From the NCBI RefSeq assembly GCF_000407505.1, contig NZ_ASWE01000004.1, positions 425,305-489,304 on the forward strand: 64,000 bases of DNA, given 5' to 3'. Every line of letters starts with the position of its first letter. The stretch's first letter is position 1. The notes beneath the pieces are model-generated. The model saw only the letters and a program-made list of their open reading frames with translations. It was not told where the DNA came from and ran no database searches. The stretch is from Enterococcus phoeniculicola ATCC BAA-412 (GTDB lineage: Bacteria > Bacillota > Bacilli > Lactobacillales > Enterococcaceae). Both the position numbers and the translations under genes were made by a program. Below are positions 8,522 through 17,207 of this stretch, in pieces.

Positions 8522-9311
8522 TTTTAGGCTTAAATAGAACTGTCTTTTCTGTATGTAAACTAAGCCTTTAAATAGTTTTTTTGCTGATAAATATAGGGTT
8601 TGTCAATGAAGAAAACTATTTAGTGAACAGCAATCAGAAATTTTCTGAGGATAAAGTGAAGAGATCTTAGTCAAAGGCTGTTGTTTTTAAATTAAGTCAA
8701 AAAATTAAACTATTTAGAAGCGAGATCCGAAAGTTGGACAAGATAAGACTGGATGATATGACGCAGCTATCTAAGTTATATCTTAATAAAAGTTGGAAAT
8801 AGAAGGCATAACGTCTAAAATACACAAAAAATAGTTATTTGTTATCTCTCCCTCGCAATTTGAAAAATCCAGCCACTTTTCTATAGAAGCCTATCAAGTG
8901 AATAAAATTTGGGTTTTCTTTTATTGGACAAATTATTATGGGAAGTGTAAATGATATTAAAAAATAGCCGAATAGATGTTGATGTACTGTTGATTGTAGT
9001 CATTATCTAATCAGCTATTTTTTTGTACGTCACTAACAAATAAGGAACATTCTGCTTGTTGTATTGTTTAGAATGAAGGGATATTTGATATAAAAATGGA
9101 GAGTAGAAATAGTAGAAAATAATGCTACATTAATTCTTATGAATGCTTAGAGGAGTGTTCTCTTTTTTTATAATAGCCTCTTTTTTATTAAAGAGCTTGG
9201 AATGGTAGTGAGTTTAAGTGTTCGATTGAATATCTGCATTTTGGCACCCACTATAAAGCTAGATTCCAAGCTTTTTTTGTACCTTTTTTATGGTTTTCTC
9301 CTCAGTAGAAA
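8522..9311. other. 790-bp gene-free region with three hairpins
   Basis: No coding region with a ribosome binding site is seen on either strand. AGGCTTA (8526-8532) and TAAGCCT (8561-8567) before a run of T may end transcription of the secreted-protein gene. AAAAATAGC (8960-8968) pairs with GCTATTTTT (9013-9021), followed by more T. AGCTTGGAAT (9194-9203) pairs perfectly with ATTCCAAGCT (9263-9272), followed by T7. The last two look like 3' ends of short rightward transcripts and could mark small RNAs. Confidence 0.35.
9194..9278 (+). terminator. Long-armed terminator or small-RNA 3' end
   Basis: This is a perfect 10-base inverted repeat, AGCTTGGAAT / ATTCCAAGCT, with a ~60-base loop and a final T7 on the + strand. 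The T-run serves rightward transcripts only, although the nearest gene to the right is leftward and no annotated rightward gene ends nearby. Confidence 0.45.
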
Positions 9312-9674
9312 TTAGTCAATCTGCTTCAAAGCTTCTTTTGGTACTTCCTCTTTTGGTACCTCTTCATAAGTTTCCACATGGGCACCCTTATTACTCAACT
9401 TTAAATAACGGTCAGTCTTTAGTTCACTAATGCCATTAAACTCAATAGTCCTTGTTTTTCCACTCGGAGAAGAAGCAAGTTGTTTATATGCTGCTGTTCC
9501 ATAGCTATTGACTGAAACTGGTTTTTGCGTTTTTACATAAACTTCACCTCTTGGAACTAAAGGGTTCAGCTGATCTATAATCGCGGCAAACTCATTTGAA
9601 GCATTTTTTGTGTAGAGCATTGTTCCTCCTAATAAGATGGCTAATGATACAATACCTGTAAGTAATTTTTTCAT
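9312..9674 (-). CDS. YxeA family secreted protein (DUF1093)
   Basis: AAAGGAGA precedes the ATG. The 120-aa product has an N-terminal hydrophobic signal or anchor (MKKLLTGIVSLAILLGGTML). The small domain after it carries the YxeA pattern: EVYVKTQKP, NSYGTAAYKQLASSPSGKTRTIEF, ELKTDRYLKLSNKGAHVETYEEVP and a closing VPKEALKQI. These OB-fold-like exported proteins are common in Bacillota and often lie near bacteriocin or bacitracin-response genes; their job is not established. The C-terminus has a short duplication (KEEVPKE). An inverted repeat upstream (9757-9787) may be its operator. Confidence 0.8.
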   Translation of the reverse strand: MKKLLTGIVSLAILLGGTMLYTKNASNEFAAIIDQLNPLVPRGEVYVKTQKPVSVNSYGTAAYKQLASSPSGKTRTIEFNGISELKTDRYLKLSNKGAHVETYEEVPKEEVPKEALKQID

Positions 9675-9756
9675 AATAATGAATCTCCTTTTCGATTTAA
9701 TAACAAAATGATAGCAACGAATTATTCACAAGAAATCAGTCTAGAGGTGTATATTC

Positions 9757-9787
9757 ATCTAACATTGTTGTTAGCTAATTGTTAGAT
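9757..9787. promoter_or_regulatory. Inverted repeat upstream of yxeA-like gene
   Basis: ATCTAACA and TGTTAGAT form an 8-base inverted repeat, with a third TGTTAG half-site inside it. It lies about 85 bases upstream of the leftward YxeA-family gene and 280 bases before the adhesin gene. It is a regulator-sized site, but I cannot name the regulator. Confidence 0.35.
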
Positions 9788-10070
9788 TTTATTCTTGACT
9801 GAAAGGTTCAGTTTTTTGAAATGAGTAAAAAGTCCTAAGTTTGATCATTTTTTATGAATTAAAGAGCTTTTTTCTATAGATTATTGGCTATTTTCGATAT
9901 AATTCACTGACTTTATCAAAGTTTTTCTAGTAGAAAAAAATAATGAGAAAAAAACTAAGAAATATGGGTTATTTGCTTAAAGAAAAGAAGTAAGCTATTA
10001 AGGAAAGTTTTTTTAAGCAATATAATTTTTATTTGTAGAATTGAAGTGAAGGATGGAGAATAGTAAAGAT

Positions 10071-13000
10071 ATGAAAAAAACAACAACATTTATGATGCTG
10101 GGCTTATTGCTATCGACAAATATAGTTCCGCTAATCGCAACAGCTCAAACAATTGAAGAAAATGCAACACAACCGTCAGATGTAGAAAATGTGACAACCG
10201 TTGAATCTTCTACCGTATTTCCTAATCAAGTAGATTCAAGTGAAATGATTGAGAAAGAAGAGTCAAATGAGACTCATAGTGAAGCAACGGCAACAGTTGC
10301 TAGCAGTGATGAAATAGAAGTGATAAATAAAGAAGAAGTAAATAAAGAAGAAGTAAATAAGAAAGAGGATCGTGCGACTCCACCAGAACAAGAATTAAAA
10401 GAAGAACGCTCTTTGCCAACAGAAGAAGAACAGGAATCTATTGATTCTTGGATGCCTGATAAAAACCTTCAAAAAGCTATTTCAGAAGTTATAAAGGTAC
10501 CTGTTGAGTCAATGACAAAGAAGGATATGTTAAAGGTTAAAACGCTTTATCTTTCCTCAAAAAATATTTACTCACTTAAAGGATTAGAGTACGCTACAAA
10601 CTTAGGTGGAGATGTAGGCTTTAATTACAACCACATAAGTGATATTTCCCCTCTATTCAATTTGAAAATTACTTATCTAAGATTGGCTGGAAATAATATT
10701 TCTGATGTTCAGCAATTTCTTAACATGCCTTATCTCACTTCTCTAATAATTCCTGAGAACCATGTCAAAGATTTGTCCCCCATCCAAGGGAGTAACTATA
10801 CAACAATCGCTGCACTCGATCAGACTATCTACCTAGATGAAAAAACGGTATTTCCAGATGAAGAAGTTGGAACAACTGCCGGAATTGTCCGTCCTAATGG
10901 GGATCAAATTACATCATTTACTGGTATGACTACTTATGATGCTCAATCTGATTATTTGTCATGGCAGTTAACGGGAGGTAAGCCCAAAACAGTTAATGCC
11001 AAGTGGGATGATAGTGTTTGGGTTCGCGCACACTATAATGCAAAAGGAACAGGATATGCCGGCTTTTCTGGAAAATATATTCAACCGCTTCAATACAAGG
11101 ATGATCAGACGGCTATCAACGTTCATGACTCCATTGTTTACATAGGGGATAGCTGGGATCCAAAAGAAAATTTTGACTCTGCTTTTGATAGAGAAGGCAA
11201 TCAAGTGGACTATTCAGAAATTTTGGTTGATGACAGTAATGTCAACCTATCGAAACCAGGGATTTACAAGGTGACATATACGTATAAAGGAAAGTCAGTC
11301 ACGGCTGTTCTTACAGTCAAAGACAAATCAAAAGTTTCTGTACATTATATGAATGAACAAGGGGCTGAAATCCATAAGAGTCAAACCTTGTTAGGGAAAC
11401 CAAAAGAAACTTATGACACGAGTCAAGCTCCCTATTTTATTCAACAAATTGATGATTATTACGTTGATACCCAAAATCTACCAACAAATAGAAGTGGAGA
11501 GTTTACAGATGTCGCTCAAACAGTCATTTATAAGTATAAAAAAGATGTATCTTTACTGAGCGTTCATAATACTACCTTAACAGTTGGAGATACTTGGAAA
11601 GAAGAAGACAATTTTGATAAGGCAGTCGATATCTGGGGGAATCCGGTGAGTTTTAATCAACTAACCCATAGTGGAACTGTGGATACTACAACGGCTGGGG
11701 TTTATAAGGTTGTCTATGAGCAGTCTGTACCGGAGATTATAGAGAGTAAAGTAGAAGGAAAGCATTTTGCTACAGCCATGATTACAGTTTTACCAAAAGA
11801 TGAGACACATGTGAAAGTTCATGATTCTCAGCTAACAGTCGGAGATTCGTGGAAAGCTGAAGACAATTTTGATTACGCCAAAGATTTTTATGGAAATGAT
11901 ATACCGTTATCAGCGATACAGGTGACTGGAAATGTTGACACGATGACTCCAGGAGAATACCAAGTAACCTACTCACAATATGTACTTAATATTTTTATGC
12001 GAGGATTAACAGAAGGAAAATATGAAGCGACAGCGACCATTACGGTAAAGGAAAAAGAAGTTGTCCCAGCAGCGCCTGTTACAGTGAAATATCAGGATGA
12101 AAAGGGAAATACACTACATGAAGAAAAAACAATTTCCGGATTAGTCGGAGAAGCATATGATGCAACTACATCTGAGTATCAGCTTTCAATTGAGGGCTAT
12201 ATACTAACAGGCGTTTCGGATAATGTAAAAGGGACACTCTCTGAAAAAAATCAAGAAGTTATTTATACCTATATAAAAGATTTAAGCCAAGTAAGTGTTC
12301 ATGACTCGGAGATAACAGTAGGTGATGCATGGAAAGCCGAAGATAATTTCGACCGAGCAATTGATGAATCAGGAGAAGAGGTTTCGTTTGAACAGATTAT
12401 TGTCACTGGACAAGTGGATACCAATACTGCTGGAAGTTATAAGGTACACTATCAACTACCAAAAACAATAGAAAGTCGACAATCAGCAACGGAAGCAATC
12501 GCAACGATTACAGTTTTACCAAAAGATGAGACACATGTGAAAGTTCATGATTCTCAGCTAACAGTCGGAGATTCGTGGAAAGCCGAAGACAATTTTGATT
12601 ACGCCAAAGATTTTTATGGAAATGATATACCGTTATCAGCGATACAGGTGACTGGAAATGTTGACACGATGACTCCAGGAGAATACCAAGTAACCTACTC
12701 ACAATATGTACTTAATATTTTTACGCGAGGATTAACAGAAGGAAAATATGAAGCGACAGCGACCATTACGGTAAAGGAAAAAGAAGTTGTCCCAGCAGCG
12801 TCTGTTACAGTGAAGTATCAGGATGAAAAGGGAAATACACTACATGAAGAAAAAACGATTTCCGGACTAGTCGGAGAAACATATGTAGCTGAGGAATTGG
12901 AGCTAGAGGGGTATCGATTCGTTCGAGTAATAGGAAATGAAAAAGGGATGTTCACAAATCAGGAGCAGTTAGTTATCTATGTTTATGAAAAAGTAAGAGA

Positions 13001-13310
13001 TGATGAAACAACAGTAGACACAGGGGAAAGTAAGACGCCAGATGAAACTACAGGAAGCCAATCAGATAAAGGCAATGTAATCATACATTATACAGATGAA
13101 GAGGGGAATTCATTAGTAAAGGATAAAGTGATTACTGGAACTGTTGGTTCGAGCTATGAGACAAAACCAATCTCATTTTTACCAAAAACAGGAGAAAGCC
13201 AAGTGCTATCTAGTATATTTACAAAGATAGGAATAGGAATACTGGTGATTATTATGGGGATTTGGGGATTTTTCAAAAGAGAATCAATAAAAGAAAAAAA
13301 TGATAGGTAA
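10071..13310 (+). CDS. Internalin-like LPXTG cell-wall surface protein with Ig-like and MucBP repeats
   Basis: The protein is about 1080 aa, exported and sortase-anchored. It begins with a signal peptide (MKKTTTFMMLGLLLSTNIVP), then an acidic Ser/Thr/Glu stretch containing NKEEVNKEEVNKKE. A leucine-rich repeat region follows (about residues 125-250: LYLSSKNIYSLKGLEY, LRLAGNNISDV). Then bacterial Ig-like modules (VHDSxxxxGDxWxxxxNFDxAxD...) alternate with MucBP modules (VKYQDEKGNTLHEE...VIYTYIKD). It ends with LPKTGES at about residue 1037, a membrane helix and a basic tail. Residues about 570-690 are duplicated almost exactly 242 residues later. An in-frame ATG at 10053 exists, but AAGG touches it directly, so I prefer 10071. 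It is probably an adhesin. Confidence 0.9.
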   Translation: MKKTTTFMMLGLLLSTNIVPLIATAQTIEENATQPSDVENVTTVESSTVFPNQVDSSEMIEKEESNETHSEATATVASSDEIEVINKEEVNKEEVNKKEDRATPPEQELKEERSLPTEEEQESIDSWMPDKNLQKAISEVIKVPVESMTKKDMLKVKTLYLSSKNIYSLKGLEYATNLGGDVGFNYNHISDISPLFNLKITYLRLAGNNISDVQQFLNMPYLTSLIIPENHVKDLSPIQGSNYTTIAALDQTIYLDEKTVFPDEEVGTTAGIVRPNGDQITSFTGMTTYDAQSDYLSWQLTGGKPKTVNAKWDDSVWVRAHYNAKGTGYAGFSGKYIQPLQYKDDQTAINVHDSIVYIGDSWDPKENFDSAFDREGNQVDYSEILVDDSNVNLSKPGIYKVTYTYKGKSVTAVLTVKDKSKVSVHYMNEQGAEIHKSQTLLGKPKETYDTSQAPYFIQQIDDYYVDTQNLPTNRSGEFTDVAQTVIYKYKKDVSLLSVHNTTLTVGDTWKEEDNFDKAVDIWGNPVSFNQLTHSGTVDTTTAGVYKVVYEQSVPEIIESKVEGKHFATAMITVLPKDETHVKVHDSQLTVGDSWKAEDNFDYAKDFYGNDIPLSAIQVTGNVDTMTPGEYQVTYSQYVLNIFMRGLTEGKYEATATITVKEKEVVPAAPVTVKYQDEKGNTLHEEKTISGLVGEAYDATTSEYQLSIEGYILTGVSDNVKGTLSEKNQEVIYTYIKDLSQVSVHDSEITVGDAWKAEDNFDRAIDESGEEVSFEQIIVTGQVDTNTAGSYKVHYQLPKTIESRQSATEAIATITVLPKDETHVKVHDSQLTVGDSWKAEDNFDYAKDFYGNDIPLSAIQVTGNVDTMTPGEYQVTYSQYVLNIFTRGLTEGKYEATATITVKEKEVVPAASVTVKYQDEKGNTLHEEKTISGLVGETYVAEELELEGYRFVRVIGNEKGMFTNQEQLVIYVYEKVRDDETTVDTGESKTPDETTGSQSDKGNVIIHYTDEEGNSLVKDKVITGTVGSSYETKPISFLPKTGESQVLSSIFTKIGIGILVIIMGIWGFFKRESIKEKNDR
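11781..12160 (+). repeat. Internal direct repeat, copy 1
   Basis: This ~380-base stretch encodes one Ig-like module and the start of a MucBP module. It recurs 726 bases downstream with only a few scattered differences, mostly silent. Flanking Ig-like modules are far more diverged, so this copy pair is recent or kept alike by gene conversion. Confidence 0.9.
12507..12886 (+). repeat. Internal direct repeat, copy 2
   Basis: This is the partner of the repeat at 11781-12160, offset by 726 bases, which keeps frame (242 codons). Visible differences include GCT/GCC after TGGAAA, ATG/ACG before CGAGG and CCT/TCT after GCG. Recombination between the copies would delete or add one 242-residue block. 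Confidence 0.9.
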
Positions 13311-13710
13311 GAATCGCGCAAGGCATAAAAGGTGAGGTCAAAGCGTAAGTAAAAATGTATATGGATTGTGATTGAATCAATAGACTGATAATTTAGATGG
13401 AGGAGAGCCAAACAGAGGTGTGCAGAAATCCGCAAGCAAGTGGGTGCTGTCAATCATCAAAACGAAAATTTTGCTGATTGAAATGCCAAAGTAGAAGCAT
13501 CTCCACATCTATTTTCTATAAAAAGAGTGTATCGACACACCTTCATCTTATTTTTGAATAAGCAATCAAACTTTGGAGATTGATGAGAGTGTAGTGGAGA
13601 GTACTTACTTTTTTCACACTCCTTATTTATTCGAAAATTAGATAAAAAAGAGGCTGAGGTTTCGTTCTACATCAGACTCACCTATCATTTTATAAGTTAG
13701 AGGGAAATAG
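13311..13710. other. Intergenic region with a degenerate repeat fragment
   Basis: I see no gene here. GGAGATTGATGAGAGTGTAG (13576-13595), with AGTGGAGAG just after it, is a diverged 58-bp-unit core of the modular repeat family. A loose hairpin region with T-runs near 13608-13625 may end the adhesin transcript. The last 25 bases supply a GAGGGAAA ribosome binding site for the Mga-type gene. Confidence 0.4.
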
Positions 13711-15126
13711 ATGATTTTAGATATGTTAGAAGAAAATAATCGTTATGAGCTGTTGTTTGCTCGCTTAATGGAGGAGTATAATTATCAAATATTGACGGAA
13801 AAATATGCATGCGATTATTTAAATGTGTCCAGATACAAGCTATATTATTTTATCAATGAGCTAAATAGTTACCTTGAAAATAATGAGATTAAAGTAAATG
13901 ATGAGAGTGTGATTCTCTATTCTCCGATTACCACGATTGATTTGGAGAAATTAAAATATACTTTTATCCTTCAGTCAAAGAATTTTTTACTTTTACATTC
14001 CATTGTTGAAGGAAAAAAGAGCATCAAGTCATTTGCAAAAAAGGAATATCTTAGTCTTCCTCAAGCCTATCGAAAACGAGGACAATTAGCTGCAATTTTA
14101 GAGGAAGAAATTGAAATAACTATAAAAGGGATGTCCTTAATTTCAGAAAATGAGCTAGCCATTCGTAATGGATTATTTGATATATATTTTTATTTTTTTG
14201 GTGGGTTTGAGTTCCCTTTCCCACAAGAAATAAGTGATAAATATGTAGAAATTGAACAGTTTTTGCTCGCTGGATGGCGTTTACGTTTGTCAAAAACAGA
14301 TGCACAAAAATTAAAATTATTTCTTTTCATACAACTTTCTCGAATTTCCTCGAATAATGTATTAGCTGATATTGAGGCAGAGCAATTAAAAGAATATATT
14401 CAGTTTCAATCAGATACACCGTATGTTCTTCCTGAGAAGATTAATTTTCCCAAAAATGAAGAACTGTTTTTAATGACCTATATTGGGCTGAATTTTGATA
14501 AAGACAAGTTATCCATTGTTCGACAAGGTGAGCTAGGAAGACTTGTTGAGGCATTTATTACTGTATTAGAAGAGAAGCTACAAGATAAATATCCTATTAA
14601 AGAGCAGTTGTTACATCAAAGTGCACTAATTTTTGCAAATTGGCTAACCTTTTCCAATCAGGCGACCTCTTTTATTGAGGAGTCCCAGATTGGCTATTTT
14701 AGCGAGATGTATCCATTATTTCATACGATTGCATTTCAGTTTGTCAATGAATACTGTCGAATACTCGACAGTGCAGAAATTACTAATAGTCAGCTGACAA
14801 AGTATTATTTTGATATTATCTTTTTGCTGATTCGCAGTATCTCACTAACTGAGGTTGAACCGGTTGTGACAATCTGTGTAGATTTCTCGCATGGTGAAAT
14901 GTACAATGCTTTTATTAAACGGAATCTTGAAAATTATCGAGACTTGAATATTCAGCTACAGGATGTGTTTGATAGGAATACGGATATTTATTTATCAGAT
15001 ATTTATCTCCCAAATCTAGTCGTTAAACAAATCATTTGGAGAGATCCGCCTACAAAAAATGACTGGACAAATTTTGGGGATTCAGTGTTAGCTATAAAGG
15101 AGAAAAAGATTGAAAAAAGAAAATAA
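13711..15126 (+). CDS. Mga-type transcriptional regulator
   Basis: The 471-aa protein has the Mga layout. The N-terminal HTH_Mga region (about residues 10-75: LTEKYACDYLNVSRYKLYYFINELNSYLEN) is followed by the all-helical Mga/PRD-like middle (about 80-370) and a C-terminal EIIB-like fold (about 380-465: VTICVDFSHGEMYNAFIKRNLENY). Mga-type regulators control surface-protein and virulence genes and may be tuned by PTS phosphorylation. It lies downstream of the LPXTG adhesin, and its end overlaps the next gene by 17 bases, so it likely controls one or both. No known Mga site was identified. Confidence 0.8.
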   Translation: MILDMLEENNRYELLFARLMEEYNYQILTEKYACDYLNVSRYKLYYFINELNSYLENNEIKVNDESVILYSPITTIDLEKLKYTFILQSKNFLLLHSIVEGKKSIKSFAKKEYLSLPQAYRKRGQLAAILEEEIEITIKGMSLISENELAIRNGLFDIYFYFFGGFEFPFPQEISDKYVEIEQFLLAGWRLRLSKTDAQKLKLFLFIQLSRISSNNVLADIEAEQLKEYIQFQSDTPYVLPEKINFPKNEELFLMTYIGLNFDKDKLSIVRQGELGRLVEAFITVLEEKLQDKYPIKEQLLHQSALIFANWLTFSNQATSFIEESQIGYFSEMYPLFHTIAFQFVNEYCRILDSAEITNSQLTKYYFDIIFLLIRSISLTEVEPVVTICVDFSHGEMYNAFIKRNLENYRDLNIQLQDVFDRNTDIYLSDIYLPNLVVKQIIWRDPPTKNDWTNFGDSVLAIKEKKIEKRK

Positions 15127-15541
15127 AATTTTAGTTAGTCTATTACTTTTCTTTACAAGCGGACAAATATTTATAGCTAAGGATACAGTCGAATCTTTTG
15201 GCGAGTTAGTAAAAGAGGGAATGAAAATTTCTTTAAGTAATCAATATTTTATTGAAGAAAGTATTTTATGGGAGCTAATCGAACAACCAAAAAATGCGAG
15301 TGGAATAATCGCTAAAGAAGATACTGACGTAAATTATGTTTACCGAAAAGTTGATAAACGAATCTGGAATGATAAAAAAGCAGAACACTTTGAAAATAAA
15401 GCAACGATGCCTCAACCGTTGATGACTGGGGGAATGGATGGGGAAATTCATTCTCACGTGGGGGCTTTGATGAGTGAGCTGAGTGGTAAAATTATTTATG
15501 GGGAATATAAAAATGATAAAGCAAAAAGAAGTTGGTTTTAA
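15110..15541 (+). CDS. Small exported protein with a partial MucBP-like end
   Basis: The start is a TTG with AAAGGAG seven bases upstream, inside the 3' end of the Mga-type gene, so translation is probably coupled. The 143-aa product has a signal peptide (KILVSLLLFFTSGQIFIA). Around residues 60-85 it has NASGIIAKEDTDVNYVYRK, which resembles the closing half of a MucBP module (ASGTFT...VTYVYKK). There is no LPXTG or WxL anchor. It may be a shortened surface protein or a secreted partner of the adhesin. The reading is plausible, but the family call rests on one short motif. Confidence 0.55.
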   Translation: MKKENKILVSLLLFFTSGQIFIAKDTVESFGELVKEGMKISLSNQYFIEESILWELIEQPKNASGIIAKEDTDVNYVYRKVDKRIWNDKKAEHFENKATMPQPLMTGGMDGEIHSHVGALMSELSGKIIYGEYKNDKAKRSWF

Positions 15542-15731
15542 TTGCTAAATATTTTTTGAAACAAGTAAATGAAGGATAAGTGTGGACAGATAGTATACTG
15601 TAAAAAGATTTCAACAAAAGAGACTTGAAGCTATCTCTATATCCGAAAATTCGCTTGTTACGTCGACTTAATTGACAAAAAAGAGGCGCAACGATTATGC
15701 TTAAGATAGATAGACAGAGGAGGAATCAATA

Positions 15732-15956
15732 ATGGACGAGACAGTTTTCTTTAATCAAGGCAATGCAATGAACACAGATGTAGATATTAAAGCATTATAT
15801 GTAGCTGCACAAATTGAAAAAGATCGAAGCGGACTACACAAGGAACTAATTATTGTACGCGACTCAAAAAATAAGCAGTACATCCTTTTTGAAAAAGAAA
15901 CGTTCGATAAACTAGAGAACAAAGAATCCTACAAAATTATTGATTATCTTTCTTAA
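15732..15956 (+). CDS. Small hypothetical protein, 74 aa
   Basis: A strong AGAGGAGG site lies ten bases before the ATG, so the gene is real. The product is soluble, charged and without a signal peptide. Its centre, GLHKELIIVRDSKNKQYILFEKETFDKLENK, alternates strand and helix and looks like a compact domain. I do not recognise a family. It follows the exported-protein gene by 190 bases and precedes a repeat-family element and terminator, which would end its transcript. Confidence 0.6.
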   Translation: MDETVFFNQGNAMNTDVDIKALYVAAQIEKDRSGLHKELIIVRDSKNKQYILFEKETFDKLENKESYKIIDYLS

Positions 15957-15984
15957 GTCAAATGAGGATACGAAAATTGAGGTC

Positions 15985-16132
15985 GAGTCAGAAGTACCTA
16001 GCTCTGAGAACCAAGTAAGTGAAGTCGGGACAGAAGCCTTTAACTCACGCATGGGACATGCATAGAAGTTGTTGAGAGCGGAACAAAGTTGGGAGATGCG
16101 TTGCTTCTGTTCCCAACCTGTATTAAGAATTC
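15985..16132 (+). repeat. Modular intergenic element with one 58-bp-like unit
   Basis: The order of parts matches the 23.5-kb element: AGCTCTGAGAACCAAGTAAG, then GGGACAGAAGC, then one repeat-like unit, then GCTTCTGTTCCC pairing back to GGGACAGAAGC, then TATTAAGAATTCACGAGG. The unit contains CATGGGACATG, AGAAGTTGTTGAGAGCGGAAC and GGGAGATG. A terminator follows directly. Confidence 0.65.
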
Positions 16133-16177
16133 ACGAGGGTGAGCTATAATTTAGTTATAGTTCACCCTCGTAATTTT
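16133..16177. terminator. Strong terminator between convergent genes
   Basis: ACGAGGGTGA and TCACCCTCGT pair as an outer stem, with CTATAA / TTATAG inside, followed by a short T-run on the + strand. It separates the rightward small gene from the leftward tetR-like pseudogene. Confidence 0.8.
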
Positions 16178-16212
16178 TGTTGTAATCGTTACTCTAGTTC
16201 TCAGTCATTAGG

Positions 16213-16772
16213 CTAAACAAGCTGAAAAGGGACAATTCGATCCGCGATTCTTGCAAGCTCTTCTGGAGATTCTTTTTTTCCGCTATCCAACCACTCTTGT
16301 AATAAACCAAACATCGCATTGCTAAGGTAGGCGAGTAGGTATCTTTCTTCGGTTTTGTCACTTATCTTTATAGAGAGATGTGGCAAGATATTTACTTGTG
16401 CATTCTGTTTTAACAGCTGCTTCACCTGTATTTGTATTTCCGAAGTACCGTTGTTGGATAACAACAAGGACAACAATTCCCCTTCTGTTGAAAAAAACGC
16501 AACATAACCACAAAAAATTCTTGTCGATTTTCATGTGAAGTTATTTCAAAAAGAAGCTGTGCTTTCTCAAGTAGTTCCTCTTGATATTTTTCTACAAGCT
16601 CATATTTATCTTGATAATGCAGATAAAAAGTACCACGGCTGATGTCCGCTTTTTTGCTGATGTCATTTATTGTAATTTTATCAAATGATTTTTCCGTCAA
16701 TAAGGAAATCATCGCTTGATGAATGTTCTTTTTTGTTCGAAGAACACGTAAGTCTGTTGTCTGGTGTGCCAT
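16213..16772 (-). pseudogene. TetR-family regulator, frameshifted
   Basis: Residues 1-100 from the ATG at 16772 form a TetR N-terminus with the helix-turn-helix ITINDISKKADISRGTFYLHYQDKYELVEKY. The frame then breaks near the CCCC run at 16479-16482 (GGGG on the coding strand). The next frame continues a normal C-terminal region (LLSLLLSNNGTSEIQIQVKQLLK). One added G in the run would restore a single ~185-aa protein resembling DhaS-like TetR regulators. The break is a single-base deletion in a homopolymer, so it is either a recent inactivation or a sequencing error. No neighbouring target gene is obvious. Confidence 0.75.
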
Positions 16773-16953
16773 GAAAAACCCTCCATCTATTGAATAAGTA
16801 TTGGAATAGTCTATGCTAAGTTTATAAGAAAATGAACGTAGTGTCTATTTAATAAAAAAAGGACTAGTTTCTCATTAATAGAAATTAAGAATAAATAAAA
16901 AGAGGGCAGAGAAAAGAAAATATGCTATACTCAACTTGAAAAATTAAATACTA
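16773..16953. other. Divergent promoter region of tetR remnant and thiW leader
   Basis: A TATGCTATACT sequence at 16920-16930, just ahead of the riboswitch, is a likely -10 for the thiW transcript. The leftward tetR promoter must also lie here. No gene is seen. Confidence 0.4.
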
Positions 16954-17033
16954 GAAACATTTGGGGTGCCTTTGCGCTGAGATAATACCCATTGAACCTG
17001 ATGCAGTTAGAACTGACGAAGGGAAATGTTTGA
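16954..17033 (+). ncRNA. TPP riboswitch (THI element)
   Basis: The conserved THI-box parts are present in order: GGGGTGCC, GCTGAGATAATACCC, TTGAACCTGATGCAGTTAG and AACTGACGAAGGGAA. The P1 stem is closed by AAACATTT / AAATGTTT. It binds thiamine pyrophosphate. It lies in the leader of the ThiW-type transporter gene, with a terminator between the two, so high TPP should stop transcription. Confidence 0.95.
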
Positions 17034-17124
17034 ACACACTCATTTTTATATTATGAGAAGAGTAGCCATTAATAGGCAGTTTATTTGTGACTCTTTGAAA
17101 AGAATGCGTTCAATAGCCGTATCG

Positions 17125-17170
17125 GCACCTCTTTTGCTTCTAAACCGGAAGTAAGGAGGTGCTTTTTTTA
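17125..17170 (+). terminator. Riboswitch-controlled leader terminator
   Basis: GCACCTC pairs with GAGGTGC and an inner TTTTGCTTC / GGAAGTAAG stem extends it, followed by T7. It sits between the TPP aptamer and the thiW-like start codon, so it is the expression platform. Confidence 0.88.
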
Positions 17171-17207
17171 GTTTCTAAAGAATAAAAAAGGAAAGAAGGA
17201 AAAGAAT

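Noticed and set aside
12508..12702. Two matching leftward frames opposite the adhesin (also 11782-11976)
   Set aside because: They are shadows of the internal duplication in the coding strand and lack ribosome sites.
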